Below are positions 52,365-62,260 of a DNA stretch of 64,000 nt, piece by piece. The notes beneath the pieces were generated by a model that saw nothing but the letters and a program-made list of their open reading frames with translations, had not been told where the DNA came from and did not search any database. How positions within the stretch are numbered: the first letter of the stretch is position 1; every line of letters begins with the position of its first letter. A program made the translations under genes and the position numbers. The DNA comes from JAZGGS01 sp963749485 (GTDB lineage: Bacteria; Bacteroidota; Ignavibacteria; Ignavibacteriales; Ignavibacteriaceae), in the NCBI GenBank assembly GCA_963749485.1, contig CAVVMV010000004.1:124001-188000 (forward strand), in the 5' to 3' direction.

Positions 52365-52642
52365 TTATTTTTTCACAACCTCAATTCCGTTCCCTTCGGT
52401 AAGTGTAAATTTTCCATTCAATTTCATCCTATTAAAAATATCGTTAGAGATAATTATTGCACCGTCAAGGTCTGCCCTAATTAAAGGAAAGATATTGGCA
52501 GCTAGTGAAAAGGTCCTGCTGCAAATTAATTACACCAACCGCTGTTACCACAAGGAAGGTTTACTGATTGGATTAGCGGATGTTTTGATAAAACAAACTT
52601 GTGTTTTAACTTAAGGGTGTAAGGATAAAAAGTTAGATTCAT
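52365..52642 (-). pseudogene. Remnant of dipeptide epimerase (L-Ala-D/L-Glu epimerase)
   Basis: Two ends of one gene with the middle missing. From the ATG at 52642: MNLTFYPYTLKLKHKFVLSKH, the typical start of the enolase-superfamily dipeptide epimerases. Then, after a short scrambled stretch, the C-terminal end LIRADLDGAIIISNDIFNRM...FTLTEGNGIEVV with a stop at 52365. The catalytic lysines and metal ligands, normally spread over about 250 residues in between, are gone. An internal deletion of roughly 0.8 kb explains this. No product is expected. Confidence 0.65.
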
Positions 52643-52839
52643 TTTAAATATTGAGTAATAATTATTTCAGTTTTAATTCCGGAAATAGACCTGCCTTTAT
52701 GCAAACCAAAAACATCACAGCTCCGCGCTCTCTTTGTGGAGAATATTTTATTTGAAATATAAAGATTAATGTTTTCATATTCCAAAGCAAAAAATAAAAA
52801 AATAAACCAGAATAAAATTAACCCGAATTGGTAATGTAA

Positions 52840-54226
52840 ATGGAACAGAAAAGAGAAAACTGGGGATCAAAAACAGGATTTATACTTGCAGCAGCAGGTT
52901 CGGCAATTGGATTAGGCAACATCTGGAAATTCCCTTACATCGCTGGGGAAAACGGCGGCGCTTCATTCATCATAGTTTACCTAATATGTATCGCAATAAT
53001 TGGTCTTCCTGTTCTAATTGCAGAAATACTTATTGGCAGAACTACTCAAAGAGATCCGGTGGGTGCATTTTATAAATTAAGCAATTCAAAATTATGGGCA
53101 AGTGTTGGCGGAATGGGAGTAGTCGGCGGATTTTTAATTTTATCTTTCTATGCAGTAATTGCAGGATTGGCAGTGGGTTACATTGTTGAAGCAGTACTAG
53201 GTAACTTTAACAGTTTTACTGAACCAACTTCAGCGTCCGATCACTTTAATAATCTTGTAGGAAATATTTATTGGATACTCGGTTACTTTACTTTTTTTAT
53301 GATTTTAACAATGGTTATTGTTTATGCCGGAATTCAAAAAGGAATTGAACGCGGAAGTAAAATAATGATGCCAATTCTTCTTCTGCTTTTAATAATATTA
53401 ATGATCCGCGGGATAACACTTGAAGGGGCATCAGCAGGAATGGATTTTTTATGGAATCCCGATTGGAGTAAAATTAATGCTCAATCTGTTTTAATTGCAC
53501 TTGGTCATGCATTTTTTACGCTTAGTTTAGGAATGGGCGCAATGCTAACTTACGGCAGTTATATGTCTAAAAAAGACAGCGTTCCAAATTCTGCTTTACA
53601 AATAGTGATTCTGGATACTGTAATTGCACTTAATAGCAGGTGTAGCAATTTTCACTTCTGTTTTTGCTGTTGGATTAGATCCTGCTGCTGGACCGGGATT
53701 AATTTTCCATACGCTTCCATCTGTTTTTATTAAGATGCCCGGTGGATATATTTTTTCAATTCTCTTTTTCGTTTTGCTAACAATTGCTGCATTAACTTCA
53801 TCAATTTCACTGCTCCAGGTTGTTGTATCTTATTTTGTAGATGAAAGAAAATGGAACCGGCATACAGCAGTTACAGTTCTTGCAGGGTTTATATTTTTGC
53901 TCGGTGTACCGAGTGCTCTTTCATACAATGTTTTATCCGATTTTAAAATTTTCGGATTAAACTTTTTTGATTTAGTCGATTTCATTGCATCCAATGTAAT
54001 TCTTCCTTTAGGAGGTATGTTGATTGCCATATTTGTGGGCTGGGTTTGGGGTTTTGATAAAGTTATTGTAAATGTTAAAGAAGGTGCTGAAAAATTATTT
54101 GATGAATATCCATGGTAATTACATTCTGGAAAATATTTTTAAAATTCTTTGCACCTATTTTAATATTTTTAGTTCTACTTGCAATCAATAGGAATTTTAG
54201 ACAAAATTACAGCCCTGTTTGAATAA
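52840..54226 (+). CDS. Sodium-dependent transporter of the NSS (SNF) family, frameshifted
   Basis: A neurotransmitter:sodium symporter of about 460 residues, probably taking up an amino acid with Na+. The N-terminus has the Na+/substrate-binding TM1 (WGSKTGFILAAAGSAIGLGNIWKFPYI), with NGGASFIIVYL following. TM6 reads LGHAFFTLSLGMGAMLTYGSY. One-base gains near 53630 and 54185 and a loss near 54115 disrupt it. Restored, the last helix (ITFWKIFLKFFAPILIFLVLL) ends at 54226. The AGCS symporter gene follows in the same direction. Confidence 0.88.
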
Positions 54227-54279
54227 TCATTAAAGAGATCTACTATTTTTTACCAACAAAACCTGAAAGCAATAAGTAA

Positions 54280-55878
54280 ATGAAGAAAAGTACAGCCGGT
54301 ATTATAGCCTTTGCAATAATTATTGTTGTTCTAATAGTGGGCGGAGTTGCCTTCTTCGATTCAGTATGGTCATTTCCCGGTAACTTTGAATTTTTCAAAA
54401 CATTTCCTAGCTGAGGATCTTCCGCTTGGTATAATTCCTTTAATGATTGTTGTGCTTGTTGGTACAGGAATATTTGTTACAATAAAATTAGCACTGCCGC
54501 AAATCCGTTACTTTTGGCATGGTATAAAAGTTACAATGGGTAAGTATGATAATCCTGAAGATGAAGGAGATCTTAACCACTTTAGGGCGCTTACAACTGC
54601 TCTTTCTGCAACAGTTGGAATTGGAAATATTGCAGGTGTGGCTACAGCAATTTATTACGGTGGACCCGGAGCAATTTTCTGGATGTGGATTACTGCATTT
54701 TTTGGTACAACACTAAAGTACGCCGAGGCAACCTTATGCTGTTGAATACAGGGAACTGGATGAGGAAGGACATACTGCCGGCGGACCTATGTACACCATA
54801 GAAAGAGGACTCGGCAAAAACTGGCGATGGCTTGCTGTTGCATTTGCATGCTTTGCTGTAATTTGTTCGTTTGCAACAGGTAATGCCATTCAATCGTTTA
54901 CTGTTTCCGACCAGGTTTATTCTGAAACGGTTCAACTGCTTGGAGCAAATCATTTTCTAACTTTAAAACATACAATTTTAGGAAGTTTCCAGGTTTCGGT
55001 TCAGCAGGTTATAAACGGAATTATTTTAGCTGCAATAGTTGGGGTGGTTATTATAGGTGGAATAAAAAGAATAGGAAGAGTAACAGGATTCCTTGCACCG
55101 ATAATGGCAGTAATTTATGTAGTATCTGCATTTCTTAATTATTCTTTTTAATTATGCAGAAGTTGGAAGCAGTTTTCAATTAATATTTGAAATGGCTTTT
55201 AATCCACCTGCAGAAATTGCAGGAGTTGGTAGCGGAACATTTTTAGTTATTATGAACACTATGTTATGGGGAGTCAAGAGAGGTCTTTATTCAAATGAAG
55301 CAGGACAAGGAAGCGCAGCTATTGCACACTCAACTGCAAAAACAAAATTTGCCGTTCGCGAAGGTTCGGTTGCAATGTTGGGACCTTTTATCGATACAAT
55401 TTTAATTTGCACCTTAACCGGTTTAGTAATAATTGTAACAAACGCATGGCATCATACTCAATTTTTTGTTACAAGAATAAACCCGGATTTTGCAGGTGAA
55501 TTGCTTAACAGCAGTCTGTTAACATCATTCGCTTTTAAAGAAGGATTAAGCTGGCTCACTAGTTATGGTGATAAGATTGTAACTGTTTCAGTTTTTTTAT
55601 TTGCAGTTTCAACTGCAATAAGCTGGTCATTTTACGGCGACCGTTCTGCTAACTATTTATTTGGGAAAAAAGCAATTCTTCCATACAAATGGGTGTTTGT
55701 ACTTTTTGTGTTTATTGGTGCAATTGCCGAGCTGGAAGCTGTTTGGGCATTTGGTGATGCAGCACTTGGATTTATGACATTCCCAAACCTTCTTGCAATT
55801 ATTTTGCTATCGGGAGTTCTTAAGAAGATGACAAATAAATACTTCTCGGTTAAACATAAAGTGTATAAGAAGAAGTAA
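54280..55878 (+). CDS. Alanine/Na+ symporter (AGCS family), three frameshifts
   Basis: A Na+-coupled alanine or glycine transporter of about 530 residues. An N-terminal helix (STAGIIAFAIIIVVLIVGGVA) precedes the conserved core: HFRALTTALSATVGIGNIAGVATAI, GPGAIFWMWITAFFGTTLKYAE and KRGLYSNEAGQGSAAIAH. One-base gains near 54407, 54733 and 55137 interrupt it, each repaired to a family-perfect sequence. It follows the NSS symporter, making a Na+-driven amino-acid uptake pair. Confidence 0.9.
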
Positions 55879-55914
55879 TCCGTATCTAACGGTTAGCTTA
55901 ATTATTAGTATGAT

Positions 55915-57289
55915 TTACTTGGGAGTTACATCTCCTAAATCATCAATAACAGAGCCAGGCAAGGGTTTATAACCGGTTTTACTTTCTGCACCGGCTAATT
56001 TTATAGTGCCATTTTTCAAGATGGTAGTAAAGCATATCATTTTCTATTAAGTAATAGAATGTTTTTTTGAAATCATCTATCGATATACCAGCTGTTGCAG
56101 CAAGTTTTGCTAATTCATGCGGATCATCAAAGTCTGTCTTGTTCAATCGAAGCATATATCTTCTGGCTATGTAAAAAACCTCGGAACCAGGATCAACCAT
56201 TCTTACACGGGTTCTGTTAGTAGCCGGATCAAGAATATCGTTAAAGTAAAGTGGAACAAAATAACCATTTTGAATTGAAACCATCGCCCCGCTCCCATCA
56301 TTAAGAATAAACTGTGCTGCGGAAAAACCAAGGTCCCTTGTATATTCCATATCGAAAGGGATCGGGTCGGCACATCTTAACTCATAACCAATATTTTTGG
56401 CAACAATATTTGTTTTGATTCCAAACTCTTTTAATCGTTCCTGTACTTTCAACTTAAGGATTTCGCCAAAGTTTACCTCTGCAATCCGTATGTTATCGTG
56501 TGCGTCTCTTTCTACATCAACTAAAAGTTCCAGGTCCTTTTCACTTAATTTTTCAACCAAACCTTCGGCAAGTATTGCAACCCCATCTGACCTTCCATAA
56601 CTTAGCCGTTTAATTATTGCTCCAACTAATACATCAGCAATATGAGAGAGCCCCAGGTTATGATCGGGAAATTCCTCGGGAATAAGTGTTAAGGTTGCGC
56701 CGGTTGCTTTTCCAATACCCAGCGCTAAGTGCCCGGCTTTTCTTCCCATCGAAACAACAAAATACCAACGCGAAGTTGTTTGCGCATCAACCATCAGATT
56801 TTTAACAATATCTACACCTATATGTCTTGCTGTTTGGAATCCAAAGGTGGGAATACCGTGCGGCAAATCGAGGTCATTATCAATAGTTTTTGGAACGTGT
56901 ACAACTTTAATTCTGCCTGCTGCCATCTCGTTAACTTTTAATGCACTAAAAGCTGTATCATCACCCCCAATTGTAATTAACTTATCAACATTAAGCCGGA
57001 GAAGCGAGGTAACAGTATTCTCTAGATGTTTTTTATCTTTAGTAGGATTTGCCCTGGATATGCCGATATATGACCCACCTCTGAAATGAATCCTGCTAAC
57101 ATTATGAATATTAAGTTCTTTGTAGTGAGTAATATCTCCTTCCATAATCCATCTAAATCCATCTTTTATACCGATGACTTCAATACCTTCAACAGCAGCC
57201 CTGATGGTAGCTGCACCAATTACGCTGTTGATACCAGGGGCGGGTCCGCCGCCAACAAGTATTGCTAATTTTTTAGGAGCAATTGACAT
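55915..57289 (-). CDS. pfp: PPi-type phosphofructokinase, 3' frameshift
   Basis: About 457 residues. The loop GGDDT, with Asp in the position that excludes ATP, together with PKTIDND marks the pyrophosphate-dependent type, which interconverts fructose 6-phosphate and fructose 1,6-bisphosphate reversibly. N-terminus LAILVGGGPAPGINSVI; VVSMGRKAGHLALGIG also fits. A one-base gain near 56015 ends the open frame early; restored, the C-terminus reads LKNGTIKLAGAESKTGYKPLPGS and stops at 55915. It lies 68 bases downstream of the helicase gene. Confidence 0.88.
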
Positions 57290-57357
57290 ACGATCATCTC
57301 TCAGAAATTACGGAAATGAATAAAAATATGAAGCAATAGTCCAGAATATAGAACCAA

Positions 57358-59551
57358 TTAATGAAGAATTTTCAGTTTGGCAAATTTAAGCATCAACTGT
57401 TTAACATTGTTGTTTTCAAATGCCACAGTAGCTTTAACCATATCTCCCGAACCAACAACATCAACCACTTTTCCAAGTCCAAATTTTTCGTGCATTACAC
57501 GGCTTCCAATTCTAACTGTTTTATTTTCCTGGTCAAAATCTTCATAATCAACAGAATCGAAGTATTCGTAATATACTTCTTTTTTAGTTTTCCTGTTTGC
57601 CTTTCTGCCTATACCACCGTTTACCTCTAACAGTGTAGATGGATCCAGTTCATCAATAAACCTTGAACGGCTCTGGTAAGCAACTTCGCCAAACCTGTAA
57701 CGCGAACGTGCATGCGAAAGAAATACTTTGTTTTCTGCACGGGTTACACCAACATAAAACAATCTTCTTTCCTCTTCAACCGAAGCATCGGTATTGAAGC
57801 GGTTTGCTATTGGAAATATATCTTCTTCGCATCCCGATATAAAAACGATTGGAAACTCAAGTCCTTTTGCACTGTGCAAAGTAAGAAGCGTAACCGCATT
57901 TTTTTCATTCTCGTACATATCAATACCAGCAACGAGAGAAACATCTTCTAAAAATTGATCCAGCTTAGCATCTTTATTCGAATCAGAAAATTCACTCAGT
58001 GCAGAAAGCAATTCATTTATATTTTCCAACCTGTTTTTTGATTCTGGTGTGTTCTCTGATTTGAACATCTTTATCAATCCAAGCTCATCAACAAGTGCAC
58101 GTGTAAGTTCGCTAACTGAAAGTTTATCTTTAAGATCAATATATTTTTCTAGCAGGAGGCGGAATCCTTTAACATTTTTCTGGATTCGTTCCTTAATATC
58201 TATAACTTCAAAAACCCTTGCCATAGTTTGGTAAAGCGTAATATCGTGTTTGCGTGCAAAGCCTATCATCCTGTTTACTGTAGTGTTACCAATTCCACGC
58301 TGGGGAAAATTCATTATTCTAAGTAAACTTTCCTCATCATTCTGGTTTGATAAAACCCGGAGGTAGGCAACAACATCCTTAACTTCTTTCCGCCTGTAAA
58401 ATTCAACTCCGCCAATAATAGTGTATGGAATTTTTTCTCTTCTAAAAACATCTTCCAAAGCCCGGGATTGTGCATTGGTTCTATATAAAATTGCAAAATC
58501 TTTATGGGATAATTTCTTTTTGCTTATCTCTTTTTTAAGGTATTTAGCAATCTGGTAAGCTTCATCTTTTTCATCGGCACATTTAATTAAAGTTAACTGC
58601 TCGCCATCGTTATTCTGTGTCCATAAAGTTTTAATAATCTGTTTTTTGTTGTTTTTAATTACAGACCCGGCAGCTTCCAGGATCATTTTTGTAGAACGAT
58701 AGTTTTGTTCCAACCGGAAAATTTTATGTTTTTTAAAATCCTTTTCAAAATCGAGCATGTTACTTAAGTTAGCACCACGCCAGCTGTAAATGCTCTGTGC
58801 ATCATCTCCAACAACCGATATTTTACAGTTCCTTGAAACAAGCAGCTTGATAAGTTCGTACTGTGCTTTGTTTGTATCCTGGAATTCATCTACAAGTAAA
58901 TATGCAAATTTCTTCTTATATTTTTCAAGAATTTTTGCGTTGGAATTAAAAAGATCTATCGGTTTAAGCAGCAGGTCCTCAAAATCCATTGCATTGTTTG
59001 CTACCAATCGCTTCTGGTATTCTTCGTAAACATCTGCAATCTTTTCTTCAATAAATGAACCGGCATGATCCTTCCTGTATTTTTTAGGCGAAATCATATG
59101 GTTTTTAAGAAAACTTATCCTGTGCCTGATAGAGTTATTAGTAACACCTTCAATATCAATATTCAGGGCAGTGGTAATATTACCTACCAACGAAAGGGAA
59201 TCTTCTGTATCGTAGATCGAAAAGTTACTCTTGTAATTAATATTCTTTGCTTCAATTCTTAAAATATGAGCAAAAATTGAATGAAAAGTGCCCATCCAAA
59301 TGTTATTTGCTTTCTTTCCAACCAAGCTCTTTTATTCTTTCCTTCATCTCATTGGCAGCTTTATTTGTAAAGGTAAGCGCCAAAATTTCTTCCGATTTAT
59401 AACCTTTAGATAGCAGGTAAGCTATTTTATAGGTAAGAACCCTAGTTTTACCCGACCCGGCACCAGCTATTATCATTTGCGGACCGGTGATATATTCAAC
59501 TGCTTTTCTCTGATCCACGTTCAATTCCTTTAAATCCACCATTTTTCCCAT
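57358..59551 (-). CDS. UvrD/PcrA-type DNA helicase, one frameshift
   Basis: A superfamily 1 3'-5' helicase of about 730 residues used in repair and replication. Q-motif LNVDQRKAVEYI, Walker A IAGAGSGKTRVL, motif Ia ALTFTNKAANEMKERI, motif II LLVDEFQDTNKAQY, motif III GDDAQSIYSWRGA, motif IV LEQNYRSTKMIL, motif V VTLLTLHSAKGLEFP and motif VI VGVTRAENKVFLSHA. The C-terminal Tudor-like domain (VMHEKFGLGKVV) is that of PcrA/UvrD. One base is gained near 59310. The start may be the ATG at 59551 (MGKMVDLKEL) or three codons later. Confidence 0.93.
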
Positions 59552-59793
59552 CTTTTTTGAAAATTTAAAATGCAAATATATATAAAGGATTTACGAATAA
59601 AAAGGCAGGAAACAAGTAAAAATTACAATTTTTCTTTGCAATTGATGAATCATTTACTAATAATGACTTCAATTGACACTTTTTTAATTAGCACTCATTT
59701 GGCACTGTTATGGTAATTAAATTTATGAATATTATATTCATGCCAGCTGGGGGAAGCAGATAATTATATTTTATTAAGCATTAGCTCGAGTAA

Positions 59794-61480
59794 TTGATTT
59801 CCGAAACAGAAAATACTAGCGAGTCTGACTCCTTACAAAACACTGAACAAGATTTGGTAAAGCCTGATTTAAAAGGGAGTATTCCCATCAATGACCAGCT
59901 ACGTCTTAAATTACACTTCGATCAGACACCTTTAGGAATTATAGAGTGGGATAAAGATTTTACAGTGATCAGGTGGAACCCTGCTGCGGAAAAAATATTC
60001 GGCTACTCGGAAGAAGAAGCTACTGGAATAAAAGTTAATGATCTTCTCGTAGCCGAAAATGCTAAGGAAACAACTGAACAAGTTTGGCACCAACTGTTAA
60101 ATCGTGAAGGAGGTACAAGGAGTACAAACTTAAATATTACCAAAGAGGGAAAGCAGATTTTATGTGATTGGTATAACACTCCCCTTATAAATGACAATGG
60201 TGAAGTAATAGGTGTGTCCTCCCTTGTGAATGATATCACACAGCAGGATAAAACCCGAAAAATCCAGCGTGCTTTATATAAAATTTCAGAATCTGTTAAT
60301 ACAATAAATGATATCAACGAATTGTATGAAGAAATTCATCAAATTATTGCAGGGTTGATGAAGGCAGAGAATTTTTTTATAGCACTGTATGATGAATCAC
60401 AAAGATCTTATCTCATTTCCTTACTTTGTTGATGAATGTGATGAAAAACCCGAACCGGGTAAACTTGGAAGAGGTTTAACCGATTATATTCTCCGCTCCG
60501 GGCAGGATATGCTTATCGATGCGAAGAAAGACCTGGAATTAAGAGCAATGGGAGAAACTGATTTGATAGGTCAGCCCGCAGAAATTTGGTTAGGGGTATC
60601 GCTAAAAATTATGAACAAAACAATTGGGGTAATTGTAGTTCAGGATTACTACGATAATACAACTTATGGTGAAGAAGAAAAACAGGTTCTTATTTATGTA
60701 TCAGAACAGATAGCATCGGCTATAAGTAAAAAGAAGGATGAAGATGAACTGAAGAGATATTCTGAGGAATTGCATGAACTGAATAAGAGTAAAGATAAAT
60801 TCTTTTCAATTATTGCACATGATCTTAGAAGTCCCTTCTACGGATTAATGGGATTAACTGACATCCTTAAAAGTGAATACAAGGATCTTCCGCCGGATGA
60901 AACTAAAGCTTACCTTGACGAGCTTTACAGCTCTACATCAAATCTTTACACCCTAATTGAAAACCTGCTGGAGTGGAGCCGAATCCAATCAGGTAAAATG
61001 ACTTTCCAACCTGAGGTAATTGATTTAAAAGAACTAATAGAAGAGGTTATTTCAGTTCTTCATCAAACAGCTCAGCTTAAATCTATAGCAATCGAAAAAT
61101 TTATCACCGATTGTTTTATGATTTATGGCGACAAGGCAATGATAAGATCACTTATGCAAAACCTAATTTCGAACGCTATAAAGTTTACTCGTAAGGGGGG
61201 AAGCATTAATATATCGTGCAGCAAAATAAATGATGAAAAGGTTGAAGTAAAAGTGAATGATACGGGCGTAGGAATGAACGAAGATAAAATCTCCAAACTT
61301 TTTAGAATTGATGAGAATATTTCCTCACCAGGAACTAATAAAGAGAAAGGAACAGGACTCGGATTACTGCTGTGCAAGGAAATTGTTGAAAAGCACGGAA
61401 GCGCTATAAAGGTTTCAAGTGAAATTGGAAAGGGCTCCTGCTTTAGTTTTACCTTAAAGCTTTCATCACCTTCTGATTGA
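59794..61480 (+). CDS. PAS-GAF sensor histidine kinase, one frameshift
   Basis: A cytoplasmic kinase of about 560 residues. A PAS domain (LGIIEWDKDFTVIRWNPAAEKIFGY) is followed by a GAF-type domain (LMKAENFFIALYDES ... ISFPYFVDECDE). HisKA has FFSIIAHDLRSPFYGLMG with the phospho-His, and the ATPase domain has intact boxes (LMQNLISNAIKFT, VNDTGVGM, GTGLGLLLCKEI). A one-base gain near 60410 breaks it inside the GAF domain. Start by TTG at 59794, directly after a stop codon. No receiver is attached and no regulator is adjacent. A -24/-12-like element (TTTGGCACTGTTATGG) lies about 95 bases upstream. Confidence 0.9.
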
Positions 61481-61540
61481 TTCTCACCTCTAAATCATTA
61501 AATAAGATTATCCCTTAATATCAGTTTTAATTTTCTGTTT

Positions 61541-61580
61541 AAAAAAATACCTCCGGGCCCAAATAAACAGACCCGAAGGT
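61541..61580 (-). terminator. Strong intrinsic terminator
   Basis: On the minus strand, ACCTTCGGGTC and GGCCCGGAGGT pair around the loop TGTTTATTTG with two mismatches, followed by TATTTTTTT. The polarity of the T-run shows it works leftward. There is no protein gene on that strand for the preceding 680 bases. Confidence 0.7.
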
Positions 61581-61602
61581 TAAGGAGAGAACATATGATG
61601 CT
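61541..61602 (-). ncRNA. Candidate small RNA
   Basis: About 62 bases between a -24/-12-like promoter element and an intrinsic terminator, without an open frame on that strand. The predicted 5' part contains TCTCTCCTTA, complementary to Shine-Dalgarno sequences, which is typical of base-pairing regulators. The 5' end is estimated as about 12 bases from the -12 element. On the other strand the same bases form AAGGAGAG followed by a four-codon frame (ATGATGCTGTTCTAA), an alternative explanation as a leader. Fully inferred. Confidence 0.4.
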
Positions 61603-61612
61603 GTTCTAAATA

Positions 61613-61628
61613 AACAACTACCGTGCCA
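61613..61628 (-). promoter_or_regulatory. Sigma54-like -24/-12 element
   Basis: TGGCACGGTAGTTGTT on the minus strand: a perfect -24 half (TGGCACG), four bases, then TTG at the -12 half with T in place of the usual C. GG and the -12 G are 10 bases apart as required. It points to the candidate small RNA. An NtrC-type activator with a GSFTGA loop is encoded at 32.6-33.9 kb. Confidence 0.4.
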
Positions 61629-61823
61629 TCAATATTTTTTGTTTTTTCTATGATTTTGGAAAAAATATGTCCCTTTTTAAATACAATGCACAATAATGAG
61701 AAGAATAGAATAATTGGTTGTAAAGTTATTTATCCACTATTCTTAACATTTTATTGCTAAAATATTCTATTAAAACTTGAATGTGAGGAGGATTTTTCCT
61801 TTTTTTACCCTTGGTGACAAAGA

Positions 61824-62233
61824 ATGAGACTTGAAAAAAATTATATACTTTTATTTTTTCTATTATCCGTTATTATATTAGGCGGATGCAGGCTACTAAT
61901 CAACGATTATCCCGTAGCCTGAATCAGTAGTGGAACCAGTTTATTTTAATACTTTTACTATCATCTCACCTACGATACTCTTCATTCTGGAAACCGGGAG
62001 ATATGTTGGAAATAAAATGGATTACATCCGGCTCTGTTGAAAAAGTTGATATTCAACTTTACCGAAAAACTACTTTGATTAAAGACCTGAAAAATAATTT
62101 AAATAATGACGGTTCTTTTATTTGGTACATACCAAATGATATAAACCACTCACTCCATTATCATATAAAACTTATTAATCATAATAATGCTGATGAACAC
62201 GAATTAAGCGATAGATTTGCGATAGTAAATTAG
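61824..62233 (+). CDS. Small lipoprotein with Kre9/KNH-like domain, frameshifted
   Basis: About 135 residues. Lipoprotein signal peptide MRLEKNYILLFFLLSVIILGGC with a lipobox LGGC. After one or two frame changes (about 61900-61995) a single Ig-like domain follows: PGDMLEIKWITSGSVEKVDIQLYRKTTLI ... NDGSFIWYIPNDINHSLHYHIKLI ... SDRFAIVN. This is the layout of Ser-Thr-rich (Kre9/KNH-type) domains, often repeated in large secreted proteins but here alone. Likely membrane-anchored; function unknown. It converges with the T9SS gene. Confidence 0.6.
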
Positions 62234-62260
62234 CTTATAGAATCCATTTCCACATTAAAA

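Noticed and set aside
31100..60440. Programmed +1 frameshifting, because many breaks lie near CTTA or TTA
   Set aside because: The stretches in which each shift can lie are 10-30 bases long, so such short AT-rich words are expected by chance. The zero-frame stop is not placed directly at the shift as in prfB-type recoding, and some sites have no such word.
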